41,703 bases of DNA from Nocardia abscessus (GCF_015477775.1 NZ_JADLQO010000031.1:1-41703), one strand, 5' to 3'. Shown: positions 1 through 8,205, numbered from the stretch's first letter. Made by a program: numbers and translations. Notes: generated by a model from the sequence alone, not told the origin.

Positions 1-132
1 CAACGCACCCACGCGCTCAGCGTCTGGAACATCCACTACAACTACCATCGACCACACTCCACCGCCGGAAACCAGCCACCAGCCAGCCGCCTCCACACCG
101 GCGTCACCAACGTCCAGGCCTCATACATCTAG
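1..132 (+). mobile_element. IS481-type transposase, C-terminal end (partial)
   Basis: The window opens inside an open frame whose last 43 residues contain a W-x3-HYNYHRPHS segment and end TNVQASYI. This is the usual C-terminal signature of IS481/IS3-like DDE transposases (integrase core, rve_3 region). The DDE catalytic residues lie upstream of the window. The stop codon (130-132) overlaps the stop of the convergent HxlR gene by two bases, so there is no room for an inverted repeat outside the HxlR frame. Either the element end reaches into that gene, or this is an old remnant. Confidence 0.8.
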
Positions 133-500
133 TGCTTACCCGACGCTTCAGTCGATTCGCGGAAAGTGGCGATCGAGGCGCCGTTTGCTCGCGCCCACGT
201 CGTCAGGGCTTCGATCGGCCCCCGAAGCGTGTCCCCGAGTTCGGTCAAGCCGTACTCGACGCGTGGCGGCGCTTCTGCATACACTCGCCGCTCCACGAGG
301 CCGTGTTCTTGAAGTCGGCGCAACGTCTGTGTCAGCACCTTGCGCGAGACCCCACCGATCAGTTCGACGAGCTCGCTGTGCCGCTGCGGGCCTTCGCTCA
401 GCGCAAACAGTGTCACCACAGTCCATTTGCCGGAGATGAGCTCAATGGCCGACCTGGCGGGGCAGTCGGCAAGGAAGACGGTTCCGGCGCGGAGACTCAT
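129..500 (-). CDS. HxlR-family winged-helix transcriptional regulator
   Basis: This 123-residue protein fits the HxlR family in length and pattern. It has an N-terminal Cys13-Pro followed by the ELISGKW segment, then a winged helix with RHSELVELIGGVSRKVLTQ and LRRLQEHGLVERR. The lone cysteine just before the GKW motif is the redox-sensing position in YodB/HypR/QorR-type members, so thiol or quinone sensing is a fair inference. The ATG at 500 is chosen because it begins the family's usual N-terminus; an open frame continues upstream to 602 without a plausible start. It is divergent from the DoxX-like gene at 592, and the gap holds two GGTACC hexamers. The 3' end abuts the IS481 tail, so its last residues may have been altered by insertion. 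Confidence 0.88.
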   Translation of the reverse strand: MSLRAGTVFLADCPARSAIELISGKWTVVTLFALSEGPQRHSELVELIGGVSRKVLTQTLRRLQEHGLVERRVYAEAPPRVEYGLTELGDTLRGPIEALTTWARANGASIATFRESTEASGKH

Positions 501-509
501 GGCCCGAAG

Positions 510-525
510 GGTACCTTTTGGTACC
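510..525. promoter_or_regulatory. GGTACC-TTTT-GGTACC operator candidate
   Basis: Two self-palindromic GGTACC hexamers, separated by TTTT, lie in the 91-bp gap between the divergent HxlR and DoxX-like genes. The spacing and symmetry fit a dimeric winged-helix regulator, so this is a likely HxlR operator controlling both genes. The assignment is inferred from position and symmetry only. Confidence 0.5.
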
Positions 526-591
526 TGACAGCTCCCTAGCGTCGACGGCATGCAGTGCACCGCACTGCCCGTCAACCAGTGGAGGATCGCA

Positions 592-942
592 ATGTTCATC
601 ACCTACGTCGTCATCACCATGGTCATGTCGGTAGTGCTCGTGGTCTCGGCCGGCGCAAAATTCACACGGCCACCACGGATGGTCCAGCAGATGTCGACTC
701 TCGAATTGTCGTTCACCCTGCTGCCATTTTTGGGCGTCGCTCAGATCGCCGGAGCGGGTGGCCTCATCATCGGAGTTTGGTGGGGACCGTTGGGTATCGC
801 TGCTGCCATATGCTTGACGCTCTACTTCATCGGCGCGGTTGCCGCGCATGTGCGCGTCGGCGACATCAAGGGCGCTCCCCCCGCCGCAGCCCTCGCGATC
901 GTGGCCGCTGTTCTCATCGGCTTGCGTGTCGGTGCCCTTTGA
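592..942 (+). CDS. DoxX-like small membrane protein
   Basis: A 116-residue, very hydrophobic protein with about four membrane helices, matching the DoxX/DoxD-like family in size and in the conserved SAGAKFTRPPRMVQQM stretch after helix 1 and the GAGGLIIG stretch in helix 2. The family is linked to quinone or thiol redox functions but is mostly uncharacterised. The ATG at 592 is preceded by GGAGG about 7 bases upstream; the earlier in-frame ATG at 550 lacks a ribosome site and would add a non-hydrophobic leader. HxlR regulators often control such genes divergently, and the spacer holds a candidate operator. This is the first of four DoxX-type genes in the window. Confidence 0.85.
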   Translation: MFITYVVITMVMSVVLVVSAGAKFTRPPRMVQQMSTLELSFTLLPFLGVAQIAGAGGLIIGVWWGPLGIAAAICLTLYFIGAVAAHVRVGDIKGAPPAAALAIVAAVLIGLRVGAL

Positions 943-1193
943 CCACCTGTCTGCTCAGGGCGTCGACGTAACTGACGGGCCTTCGGCGCGCCGTAGATAC
1001 CCGCGGCATCGCTGTGAACGGCGGAACCCGTGGTCGGCGCATCTGGTGGCGGCTATTGCGGGCGCTTTGCCGGGTGATATCGACGTCGCGCACGATCTCG
1101 GCGATCGTGCGACGGCGTCCCGCTCGGTGCCGAGTTCGGTTGTCGAGTTCGGTTGTCGCAGCGCGACGCTCAGCTGTTTGCTGGCAGCTTCGG

Positions 1194-1853
1194 TCAGAAC
1201 TTGCCAGTGTGGTGTTCGATTCGGTGCCCGAGTCGGGCGGCGAATTCGATGATGAAGTCCTCGGTGAGAGGCGGCCAACCCCAGAAGTCGAACGCGAGGG
1301 CGCCGAGGGCGAAGCCGTCTGCCCATTCCCAGCTGGTGATGGGGCTCGGTGCTGTGCAGGAGGGGCAGATTGCTGCGCCGGTGCCTGTTTGTTTCCAAGC
1401 GTCGATCGCGTCCGAGAACGGCTGCCATACGTCGAGATCGGCTTCCCATTGTTGCGGGTAGTCGATGATCACGGTGGTGGCCCGGCAGCGTGGGCATACG
1501 GCGGAGGCCGGTTCTATGCCGCCCTGTCCGGGATAGTGGTCGTGGCGGCCGACGATGACGGCGACGGGACCCGGGATCCAGTCGGCGCCCCATTCCTGGG
1601 TGATCTGCGGCCAGTCCGGGCCTGGCACATAACCTTCGTCGACCTGGAGGCTGTACATCGCGTCGCGCGAAGTCTCCCGAAGCAGCCATCGCCGCGACAC
1701 CATCCAGTCCACCATGCGCTCGGCCGGCATGCTCGCGTCGGCCGAGGCTACATCGAGGTCGATGATTCGTTCGAAATAGTCACCCACACCCGCATCCTGC
1801 CACCAAGGACCGACGCCCGTACCCGAGCCAGCGGGACGCCGAGTGGCCCTCAT
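1194..1853 (-). CDS. hypothetical protein with two CPxC pairs
   Basis: A 219-residue soluble protein that I do not recognise as a named family. In its middle it carries a VCPRC pair and, about 45 residues on, an ICPSC pair. Together they could bind one zinc ion as a split ribbon. Around them are many Trp and Asp residues and a C-terminal acidic/aromatic segment (SWEWADGFALGALAFDFWGWPPL). There is no signal peptide or membrane segment. The ATG at 1853 is used; a TTG five codons upstream is also possible, and neither has a strong ribosome site. It stands alone between the DoxX-like gene and the convergently or independently placed VOC gene. Codon use is typical of the window, so the reading frame is probably real. 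Confidence 0.65.
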   Translation of the reverse strand: MRATRRPAGSGTGVGPWWQDAGVGDYFERIIDLDVASADASMPAERMVDWMVSRRWLLRETSRDAMYSLQVDEGYVPGPDWPQITQEWGADWIPGPVAVIVGRHDHYPGQGGIEPASAVCPRCRATTVIIDYPQQWEADLDVWQPFSDAIDAWKQTGTGAAICPSCTAPSPITSWEWADGFALGALAFDFWGWPPLTEDFIIEFAARLGHRIEHHTGKF

Positions 1854-2009
1854 CTGATCGGCAATCAAAAACGTTCCACGGCAAAAGGATTGGAATGACG
1901 TCGCCGCTGCCGCAAGGAGTGGTGGCGAGATCCGCGGAGCTGAACTCAGCGGTCCAGCAGCGCCGACAGCGTTGCGGCGACTGCCGGAATCGAAGGGCGA
2001 AAGGGACGA

Positions 2010-2426
2010 TTACTGCTTGCGTACGACCAATTCCAGCGCGATGTTGTCCGGGTCGCGGAATTCCAGAATGTACATGGGACCGAGGTCTTTCACCCCCGCG
2101 TGCGCGATGCCGAGTTCGTCGAGCAAGGCAGCCGCCGAATCGAGATCCGACCGAGTGGCGAGGGCGAAGGCGAGGTGGTCGAGTCCTACTCGATCTTCGT
2201 CGAACTCGTCACTGGCGACAGGTCGAAGTCCGAGCAGCGCGTCCCCCATCTGGTAGATCACACCGCCGAAGAGGAACCCGAATCGCGCACGGGTGGCTTC
2301 GTCCGCGTCCGCGGGACACTCCCAAGCGATCGGCCATCCGAAGACGGCGTCATAGAAAGCCCGGGATCTGGCGATATCGGTCACTGTCAAGCGGGCATGG
2401 TCGAACGAACTGGTGGAGATCGGCAT
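2010..2426 (-). CDS. VOC-family (glyoxalase/bleomycin resistance-like) protein
   Basis: A 138-residue protein with the paired beta-alpha-beta-beta-beta modules of the vicinal oxygen chelate superfamily. Visible marks are FDHARLTVTDIARSRAFYDAVFGW at the N-terminus, LDHLAFAL in the middle and YILEFRDPDNIALELV at the end. His10, the central His and the final Glu occupy the usual metal-ligand positions. The substrate cannot be read from sequence; members include glyoxalases, dioxygenases and drug-binding proteins. The ATG at 2426 has AGGA 8 bases upstream and begins at the family N-terminus; a longer open frame to 2729 lacks sense. It is a single gene with no operon partner. Confidence 0.87.
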   Translation of the reverse strand: MPISTSSFDHARLTVTDIARSRAFYDAVFGWPIAWECPADADEATRARFGFLFGGVIYQMGDALLGLRPVASDEFDEDRVGLDHLAFALATRSDLDSAAALLDELGIAHAGVKDLGPMYILEFRDPDNIALELVVRKQ

Positions 2427-2737
2427 GATCGAGATCCTGTCATGATCACCCGGCTTCGTTGAGGTGACCCGGTCACTCGGCCGCGGGGAATCTCGCGCAT
2501 CTACTGCGACGCTGGAGCGCCGATGCCCATGCCAGGACCGCGCCGATGCGTAGGCGAGTCGTCCGAGTTCGCCGGTGGTCAGGTCGCGGCGTGGCGATCG
2601 CGTCTTGTATCCGACCAGTTCGCGGAGGTGCGGAGTCCCGTGGACCAACTGCGCCACGGATGGAAGGGCTCGGACAGCGGAGTCGGAATCGCGGTGGCCT
2701 GCGCAGTGTTCAGCTGTCGTGGTGCACAATCCTCCTC

Positions 2738-3157
2738 ATGGCACGGTCTCTGCCCGAGGGCGAATCACTTCTGCTGCGTACCGACTTCACCGACGACGCG
2801 GCGTGGGCCCAGACCCTCGCGGCGGTATTCGCGTCCTACGGCGAAGACACAATGACGGAACTGACGCCCATCGATGATGCGGCCTTCGACAGGCTGACAC
2901 TCGATGAACTGGTCGAGCTGGTCGACGGCCAGACCTACGTGTTCCTCGCCGACGCCACCACGATGACCGACTCCGAGCACCCGATCCTGGCGGTCGACAC
3001 CAGCGACGAGGACGGCCGCGGCGGCTACCCGGTGTTCCGGATCGCGCCGAGCGCGATAGCCGAGGTCGAGGTCAACTTCCTCCTCTCCAACATGGACTTC
3101 GGCGACTTCGCTGACAACGTCGACGATGACGGGGTATTCCGCGGCTTCAACCGGTAG
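2738..3157 (+). CDS. DUF6924-like hypothetical protein
   Basis: A 139-residue acidic protein beginning MARSLPEGESLLLRTDFTDD. The LRTDFTDDAAW opening, the central TYVFLADATT strand and the VNFLLSNMDFGDFADNVDDDGVFRGF ending resemble the actinobacterial family I know as DUF6924, whose function is unknown. There is no signal peptide, membrane helix or catalytic motif that I can point to. The start at 2738 follows a CCTCCTC stretch rather than a good ribosome site, but the family N-terminus begins here, so upstream in-frame codons are discounted. It reads away from the VOC gene, so the two may share the 311-bp control region. Confidence 0.7.
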   Translation: MARSLPEGESLLLRTDFTDDAAWAQTLAAVFASYGEDTMTELTPIDDAAFDRLTLDELVELVDGQTYVFLADATTMTDSEHPILAVDTSDEDGRGGYPVFRIAPSAIAEVEVNFLLSNMDFGDFADNVDDDGVFRGFNR

Positions 3158-3329
3158 GCACGGACACCACTCTCGATAGCGCCCTGACCACCGAATCCGG
3201 CTCGGATGACGGGGTAGCCGACCGGCGGCGAAAGAAATGATCGCGGAAAATCAACCGGATATGGCTTTACGCCTGGTGAGGTCCGGTGAGCACCGATGAG
3301 TTTCGAGCGCGTGGGAGGTCTACACCGTC

Positions 3330-3881
3330 ATGAGGAAACTGATCTACGGGTTCAGCGTGTCCCTGGACGGCTACATCAACGACCGCGACGGCGGCATCGA
3401 CTGGACCAACCCGGACGATGAGCTGCACCAGTTCCACAACGACCGCTACCGCGAGATCGAGGTCTCGCTGCACGGCCGCCGGCTGTACGAGTTGATGGCC
3501 GAGTACTGGCCGCACGTGCCCGAGGACGCGCCGCGCATCGAGCGTGAGTTCGGCAGGCTCTGGACGGAGAAGCCCAAGGTCGTCTTCTCCCGGACGCTCA
3601 CCGAGGTCCACTGGAACAGCACCCTGGTCAGTGAGAACGCGGTCGAGGAAGTCCGCAAGCTCAAGTCTGGAGGCGATGGCGTCATGGAGGTCGGTGGCGC
3701 GAACCTCGCGGCCTCGCTGATGCCGCACGGGCTTATCGATGAGTACCAGCTGTTCTTCTTGCCCGTGGTGCTCGGTGGCGGCACACCGCTCTTTCCGTCG
3801 CTGGACAAGCGCGTCCAGCTTCGATTGGCCGAGACGAGGCACTTCAACACCGCGGTGATGCTGCGCTATCGCGCCGACTGA
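3330..3881 (+). CDS. RibD C-terminal/dihydrofolate reductase-like protein
   Basis: A 183-residue single-domain protein of the RibD_C/DHFR-like fold, which binds NADPH and reduces pterin- or flavin-precursor-like substrates. It opens with MRKLIYGFSVSLDGYI, the family start where the SLDGYI loop contacts the cofactor. It then has LHGRRLYELM, GVMEVGGANLAASL (the cofactor-phosphate GG loop) and FLPVVLGGGTPLFP near the end. The length is usual for the family. The stand-alone protein is common in actinobacteria, and its physiological substrate is unknown; it is not a bona fide folA or ribD gene. GGGAGG lies 11 bases before the ATG. The next gene, an LLM oxidoreductase, starts 176 bp downstream and may be cotranscribed. 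Confidence 0.88.
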   Translation: MRKLIYGFSVSLDGYINDRDGGIDWTNPDDELHQFHNDRYREIEVSLHGRRLYELMAEYWPHVPEDAPRIEREFGRLWTEKPKVVFSRTLTEVHWNSTLVSENAVEEVRKLKSGGDGVMEVGGANLAASLMPHGLIDEYQLFFLPVVLGGGTPLFPSLDKRVQLRLAETRHFNTAVMLRYRAD

Positions 3882-4057
3882 GCGTCCGTTCAACCCCAGC
3901 AGCCTCGGCCGAGCGCGACCGTCGCGCGGCAGCCGAATCATGCCCCACCACCCGCCGAGTCGATCCACCCCGTGTACACGATCTCGGCTGCAGCGATGAA
4001 TCTCGGGTGGATCCGTCGTCGGTACCTCTGGATACACCGAGGGACAGGAGTCCAGAC

Positions 4058-4864
4058 ATGACGAGACCGTTTCGATTCGGGGTCGTTGCCCCGCTCAGAA
4101 CCGACCTGCCGACCTGGCGAGATCGCGTGCGCCGCATCGCCGACAGCGGCTACTCGACGCTGCTGGTGCCCGACTTCCCGCAGATGCAACCAGCGCCCGG
4201 TCCCATGCTGGCCACCGTCGCGGCCCTGACCGACCTGCGCGTGGGCACGTGGGTGTACGCCTCTCCGCTACGCCCGGCCTGGCTGACTGCGTGGGAAGCG
4301 CACTCGCTGTCGCTCCTGACCGACGGTCGCTTCGAGATGGGGATCGGCACCGGCAGACCGGGAATCGAGGACGAGATCCGTGACAAGGGACTGCCCGGCG
4401 TACCGCCGCCGAACGAGCGGCTGGCACAGGTACGCGAGACCGTCAGGACGCTGCGAGATCTCGACGGACCCGACCGTCACACGCCCGTGGCCATGGCCGT
4501 ACTCGGTCCGAAGGCCCGGGCGTTGGCGGCCGAGGTCGCGGACACGGTCACCTTCGCGCTGGGGGATCAGCCTAGGGGCGAAGTCGAGCGGCTGGCACGC
4601 GACTTCCGCACCATCGGAAACGTCGAGCTCGCGCTCGCCGTGCCGGTTATCGGTGACACCGTCGCGCCGCACATGGCGCACCCCGCCACCGACCCTGCTG
4701 CGCTTCGCGCGGCGGACGCACTGACCGTACTTCCGGATGATCCGGCGGCCGCCGCCGAGGAAATCCAGCGGCGACGGGAAGAGATCGGCTTCTCCTATTT
4801 CGTCTTCGGCGCCGACTTCGCCGAAAGGTTCGCTCCGGTCGTCGCCGAGCTCGCCGGACGGTAG
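4058..4864 (+). CDS. LLM-class flavin-dependent oxidoreductase
   Basis: A 268-residue member of the luciferase-like monooxygenase family (F420- or FMN-dependent TIM barrel). It opens RPFRFGVVAPLRTDLPTW and carries GTWVYASPLRPAWLTAWEAHSLSLLTDGRFEMGIGTGRPG, the typical cofactor-binding region. It ends with the FSYFVFGADFAERFAPVVAEL helix seen in the family. The substrate is not predictable, and the choice of F420 or FMN cannot be made by eye, although many Nocardia relatives use F420. The ATG at 4058 follows CAGGAG at good spacing; an in-frame ATG at 4007 adds a leader without family similarity. It probably follows the RibD_C-like reductase in one transcript, or stands alone. Confidence 0.88.
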   Translation: MTRPFRFGVVAPLRTDLPTWRDRVRRIADSGYSTLLVPDFPQMQPAPGPMLATVAALTDLRVGTWVYASPLRPAWLTAWEAHSLSLLTDGRFEMGIGTGRPGIEDEIRDKGLPGVPPPNERLAQVRETVRTLRDLDGPDRHTPVAMAVLGPKARALAAEVADTVTFALGDQPRGEVERLARDFRTIGNVELALAVPVIGDTVAPHMAHPATDPAALRAADALTVLPDDPAAAAEEIQRRREEIGFSYFVFGADFAERFAPVVAELAGR

Positions 4865-5289
4865 TAGACAGCGAGGATCCGTGAATGTTCCGGACGGGGC
4901 CGGTGCACGACCGCTACCGGCCGCTGATCACCCAGCGTGCGCCGTCGCGGGCGACCGACGCTGCCCGCAGCATTTCCGAACAGATCGCCGCTGCACCTAC
5001 CGCCCCTTGTCCACACTTCGTGCGCTCGTGGTGCGCGTGATCGAAGGAGAACCTTCGGGTTCACCGGAGGTTGAAGCCGGGGCGGTCTGGGGTGCGTGGC
5101 CGCCATCTCCGAGTGGTCACAGCAGTCGGTATTCCGCAGCGGGGTTTGGCCCCCTCCGCGTATCGTTCCTCCCGCAGTGTGCACGTTCTCTCCTGAGGAA
5201 CCACGCAGTTTCTACTCGCTACCACTCGGGCGGCTCGTCCGAGACGGTTACCGATTCAGACCGCACGGAACCAGGACAAGGAGATCGTC
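4865..5289. other. intergenic stretch without a recognisable gene
   Basis: These 425 bases hold no reading frame with recognisable protein character on either strand. The last part, just before the secreted protein at 5290, must hold its promoter. An AAGGAG ribosome site lies directly before the ATG, but no clear -35/-10 pair stands out. Confidence 0.5.
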
Positions 5290-5592
5290 ATGAAAGCCAC
5301 ACGCCTCGTACGTATGGGTCTTCCCCCGTTCTTCGCCGCCGCGGCGGCACTGTTGTTCTGTCCCCCGAGTGCCTCCGCGCAGGAGATGTGGACCTACAAC
5401 TGCTCATCTCATTCACCAGTGTGGGAGGGCAGGGTGACCGCCATTGAATGCACCGCGGAGAATGGTGCACCGATGAGCGGAGAGATCACGCAGCCGTTTC
5501 GGGTGAACGGTGGCGAGATCGTGAGCTGCTCGTCGGGATGGGCTGACCTTCCCGACGTGATGGGCAGGGAGTGCGAAGCGGCGCCGATGTGA
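5290..5592 (+). CDS. small secreted hypothetical protein
   Basis: A 100-residue protein with a Sec signal peptide: MKATRLVRM, then a hydrophobic core FFAAAAALLF and an SASAQ cleavage site near residue 30. The mature part of about 70 residues contains four cysteines, at NCSS, IECT, SCSS and ECEA. These could form two disulphides. There is no known domain. AAGGAG lies 7-8 bases before the ATG, which makes the start firm. Small exported Cys-bearing proteins of this type are common and unassigned in Nocardia and Mycobacterium. It is an isolated gene. Confidence 0.75.
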   Translation: MKATRLVRMGLPPFFAAAAALLFCPPSASAQEMWTYNCSSHSPVWEGRVTAIECTAENGAPMSGEITQPFRVNGGEIVSCSSGWADLPDVMGRECEAAPM

Positions 5593-5779
5593 TAGGTGAT
5601 CGGCTGGTGGGCGAATGAGCCTTGTCGATTGCGGCGAGGCCCGCTCGCTCGCCCGAGGCTAGGGAAGTCTGGCCTTGCGAGATTGCCGCAGCATGCTCGT
5701 AGCGTCGCCCTGTCATGATTCGCGAATGGCGTGAATCGCCTGGGTTCGGGTTGTGTCGCGGGGCGGTGACCAGACATCA

Positions 5780-5811
5780 GTGCGGCCCCGCCAAGTGTGG
5801 CGGGGCCGCAC
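5780..5811 (-). terminator. strong hairpin terminator
   Basis: A perfect 14-bp stem (GTGCGGCCCCGCCA paired with its complement) closes a 4-base AGTG loop. It lies about 30 bases beyond the stop of the minus-strand repeat protein gene at 5841. It has no U-tract, as is usual for actinobacterial terminators. Confidence 0.7.
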
Positions 5812-5840
5812 GCCGGCACCGTGGTCATGAGACGGACCTA

Positions 5841-6116
5841 CTAGTCGTTCAGCCTGGAGTGAGGCCGGTGGGGGCCGCCAGGGGTGAGGTTGGTCTGGCC
5901 ACCCGGGGTCAAATTGGTCTGGCCACCGGGGGTCAGATTGGTCTGCGGACCGCACACCAGATTGGGCCAGCGACAAGTCGGCAGGTTGGGGTCCTGTTCG
6001 GCTTGGGCGACGCCGGCCGTTACCAGGCCCACGCCCAGCAGGGCGGGTGCCGCGGCGATCGCCACGGCGCGTGCGAACCGGTGGGCGCGGCGGGTCGAGC
6101 GCTGGTTGCTCGTCAT
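5841..6116 (-). CDS. small secreted protein with three QTNLTPGG repeats
   Basis: A 91-residue protein with a twin-arginine-like N-terminus (STRRAHRF), a hydrophobic core and an AQA cleavage site after residue 39. The mature peptide of about 52 residues begins EQDPNLPTC, has two cysteines, and then three identical QTNLTPGG octapeptides followed by a short PHRPHSRLND tail. The ATG at 6116 has GAAGGAG at good spacing; an upstream in-frame ATG at 6176 lies before the signal peptide and is less likely. A 14-bp hairpin follows the gene. No known domain is visible. The repeat gives a low-complexity, Asn/Thr/Gly-rich exported peptide, and its repeat number could vary between strains. Confidence 0.72.
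   Translation of the reverse strand: MTSNQRSTRRAHRFARAVAIAAAPALLGVGLVTAGVAQAEQDPNLPTCRWPNLVCGPQTNLTPGGQTNLTPGGQTNLTPGGPHRPHSRLND
5883..5954. repeat. 24-bp tandem repeat, three units
   Basis: Three adjoining 24-base units (5883-5906, 5907-5930, 5931-5954) differ at only a few positions and encode QTNLTPGG each time on the minus strand. The nucleotide differences are mostly silent, which suggests the octapeptide is selected. A unit of 24 bases keeps the frame, so slippage would change repeat number without breaking the gene. Confidence 0.85.
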
Positions 6117-6492
6117 GTGAAGTGCTCCTTCGTGTCGTGTGACGGGGCGGTCCCGCTGTCGTGGTGACGCGGTCAAGCCTCATCGACGCCGGACCACATC
6201 GAAAGGACACCCAGGGTGCGCGACAACCCACCCTCAACGTGGTTCGATCCCACCAAGGTGGGCTGCGGTTCCGGTCACCCCGACGGTTGGAAGCCATCGA
6301 CAAATACGACCTCGCCGGTGCGTGGGCACGGCGAGTCCCGCTCGTGCGGTGTTTGCTGCCGGGTGACAAGACCGGAGTGGCGAGGATCGGTTATCGGCAT
6401 GCAGGTGAAATCGGGCATTCAACTGATCGAACTGAGTGTCGCCGAGCTGCCATCGGCATAGATGTTGTTTCGTGGGCCGGTGACGGTTCCGC
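6117..6492. other. intergenic stretch without a recognisable gene
   Basis: This is 376 bases between the divergent repeat-protein gene start and the 3' end of the oxidoreductase operon. Short open frames here lack protein character. A CCCACC-AA-GGTGGG palindrome sits at 6249-6262; its role is unknown. Confidence 0.45.
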
Positions 6493-7437
6493 TCATGCGT
6501 CGGTGACGGTGAGGACGATCTTTCCGGTGGTTCGGTGTAGTTCGATCGAGCGGTGCGCGTCGGCTGCGCGTTCCAACGGAAATACCGTTTCGATGTGTGC
6601 CGCGAGTTCGTGCTTTGCGGCTAGGTCTGCGATCGCTTCCAAGTTCGCGCGGTCCGGTTCCACCAGGAATCCGCTGGCGCGTACGCCGAGCTGTGTTGCT
6701 CGCTTGTGCATGCCGGGTGTCCACGCGGCTTGGCTGTTGACGAGGATGCCGCCGGGCACCAAGGTTTCGAGGGTTCGCAGAGCGGGCTCGCCGCCGAACA
6801 TTTGAATGACAATGTCGATGTCGCGGACCGTCGCCGGAACGTCGGTGGTGGTGTAATCGATGACCTCGTCGGCGCCCTGGGCGCGCACGAACTCGTGCTT
6901 GGACCGCTGGGCGGTGCCGATGACGTAGGCGCCGAACGATTTCGCGATCTGTACCGCGAGATGCCCGACGCCACCGGCGGCCGCCGAGACCAGCACTCGG
7001 TGACCGGCCCTCACCGCACCGACCTCGACCAGCATTTGCCACGCTGACAGGGCCGCTAGCGGAAGTGCGGCCGCATGGATGAAATCGATCCCGTCGGGGA
7101 TTCGCGCGAACTGGCGCGACGGTGCCGTGACGTACTCTGCGTACGCTCCGGCCGCACGCGGGAAGTGCAGCATTCCGAAGACGCGGTCCCCCGGCCGGAA
7201 GCGGGTGACGCCATACCCCACCTGCTCGACTACGCCGGCCACGTCCCATCCGTTGATGAACGGGAGTGCGAGTACGCGGTTGTAGGCGTCGCCTCGGCGG
7301 GTGTAGGCGTCCACGGGATTGACGCCCGCGGCGACGACTCGCACAAGGACTTCGGTGAACTGGGGTTCTGGTTCAGCCGTGTCGACCAGTTCCATGACTT
7401 CCGGGCCGCCCCAGTGGCGCTGTTGGATAGCACGCAT
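6493..7437 (-). CDS. zinc-independent NADP-dependent quinone oxidoreductase-like protein
   Basis: A 314-residue medium-chain dehydrogenase/reductase. It has the N-terminal GroES-like domain (MRAIQQRHWGGPEVMELVD, GVNPVDAYTRRG, GWDVAGVVEQVG, FRPGDRVFGM). A Rossmann domain follows with SAAAGGVGHLAVQIAKSFGA, the AxxGGVG pattern of NADPH-binding quinone oxidoreductases. The zinc-ligand cysteines of alcohol dehydrogenases are absent, so it belongs with the zeta-crystallin/QOR branch, which reduces quinones or activated alkenes. It ends with HRSIELHRTTGKIVL, as these enzymes do. AGAAGG precedes the ATG. It lies 21 bases after the alpha/beta hydrolase stop in one operon, divergent from a TetR gene, so it is probably derepressed by a small toxic ligand. 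Confidence 0.9.
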   Translation of the reverse strand: MRAIQQRHWGGPEVMELVDTAEPEPQFTEVLVRVVAAGVNPVDAYTRRGDAYNRVLALPFINGWDVAGVVEQVGYGVTRFRPGDRVFGMLHFPRAAGAYAEYVTAPSRQFARIPDGIDFIHAAALPLAALSAWQMLVEVGAVRAGHRVLVSAAAGGVGHLAVQIAKSFGAYVIGTAQRSKHEFVRAQGADEVIDYTTTDVPATVRDIDIVIQMFGGEPALRTLETLVPGGILVNSQAAWTPGMHKRATQLGVRASGFLVEPDRANLEAIADLAAKHELAAHIETVFPLERAADAHRSIELHRTTGKIVLTVTDA

Positions 7438-7458
7438 TGTCTTGCCTTCTCGATCGGA

Positions 7459-8175
7459 TCAGCTGTCGGTGGATTCGGCAGCGGCCAAAAGCTCGCCTAC
7501 GAGTTCTGTTGGGGCGGTGGTCATCACGTCGTGACCTGAAGCAATATGGGTTACTGGCCAACCGAATGCGCGCGCCCACTCGGTGAACGGCATGCCGTTG
7601 CCCGGTGTCATGGTGATCGCGTGGGTGTCGATGTGATCGACGCTTCCGGTGAGGCGGGTCGGTTCCACGAAGCTGCGCAGGGGCTGGGCAGACAGTCGGG
7701 CGCGCAGCCAGGCGACTTCGTCCGGATCATGGACGCCGAACTGTTCGGGAGCCGGCGGCGGGATGCGCCGGCCGTCGCGTCGCGCGAATGTCGACATGGC
7801 CTCGGTGAACCATTGCGGCGCACGATCGAACATCGATTCGCCGTCGGCGCCGACCCACGCGTCGACCAGGATCAGTTGTCGAATCCGTTGCGGCTCGGCA
7901 TCGGCCGCGGCGCGAGCGACGAATCCGGCATAACTGTGTCCCACCAGAACCACCTCGGCGAGGTCGCGTTCGCGCAGCAGTTCGACGACGTCGGCCACAT
8001 GGGTGGACAGCCCGACGTCGGGAGTGAGCTGTTCGGCGCGGTCACCGAGGCCGGTCAGTGTGGGGGCGTACACGGTATGCCCGGTGTGCCGCAGGGGCTC
8101 GGCGACCTTGTCCCAAGCCCATGCGCCGTACCAGGCACCGTGGGCCAAGACGAAGGTCAGTGATGTTCCGGTCAT
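7459..8175 (-). CDS. alpha/beta hydrolase (PIR7B/salicylate esterase-like)
   Basis: A 238-residue alpha/beta hydrolase. It starts TFVLAHGAWYGAWAWDKV, the oxyanion-hole region of the hydroxynitrile lyase/methyl-salicylate esterase branch. It has the nucleophile elbow VGHSYAGF with Ser81, LILVDAW at the usual acid region, and a C-terminal HIASGHDVM that supplies the catalytic His. The ester or amide substrate is unknown. The ATG at 8175 has GGAGG six bases upstream; an in-frame ATG at 8187 would lie before that ribosome site. It is the first gene of a two-gene operon with the quinone oxidoreductase, divergent from the TetR gene at 8331, and its promoter region holds two GGACG-type operator candidates. 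Confidence 0.88.
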   Translation of the reverse strand: MTGTSLTFVLAHGAWYGAWAWDKVAEPLRHTGHTVYAPTLTGLGDRAEQLTPDVGLSTHVADVVELLRERDLAEVVLVGHSYAGFVARAAADAEPQRIRQLILVDAWVGADGESMFDRAPQWFTEAMSTFARRDGRRIPPPAPEQFGVHDPDEVAWLRARLSAQPLRSFVEPTRLTGSVDHIDTHAITMTPGNGMPFTEWARAFGWPVTHIASGHDVMTTAPTELVGELLAAAESTDS

Positions 8176-8193
8176 CGAATCCTCCATATAAGT

Positions 8194-8205
8194 GGACGAC
8201 TGTAC
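8194..8205. promoter_or_regulatory. TetR operator candidate, hydrolase side
   Basis: GGACGACTGTAC sits about 20 bases before the hydrolase start. It matches the perfect-arm site at 8283-8294 in 8 of 12 positions with the same GGACG-N-N-N-GT frame. The assignment to the adjacent TetR protein is inferred. Confidence 0.4.

Noticed and set aside
6216..6461. Small plus-strand frame of 81 codons
   Set aside because: No ribosome site and no protein-like composition; it lies between two better-supported genes.
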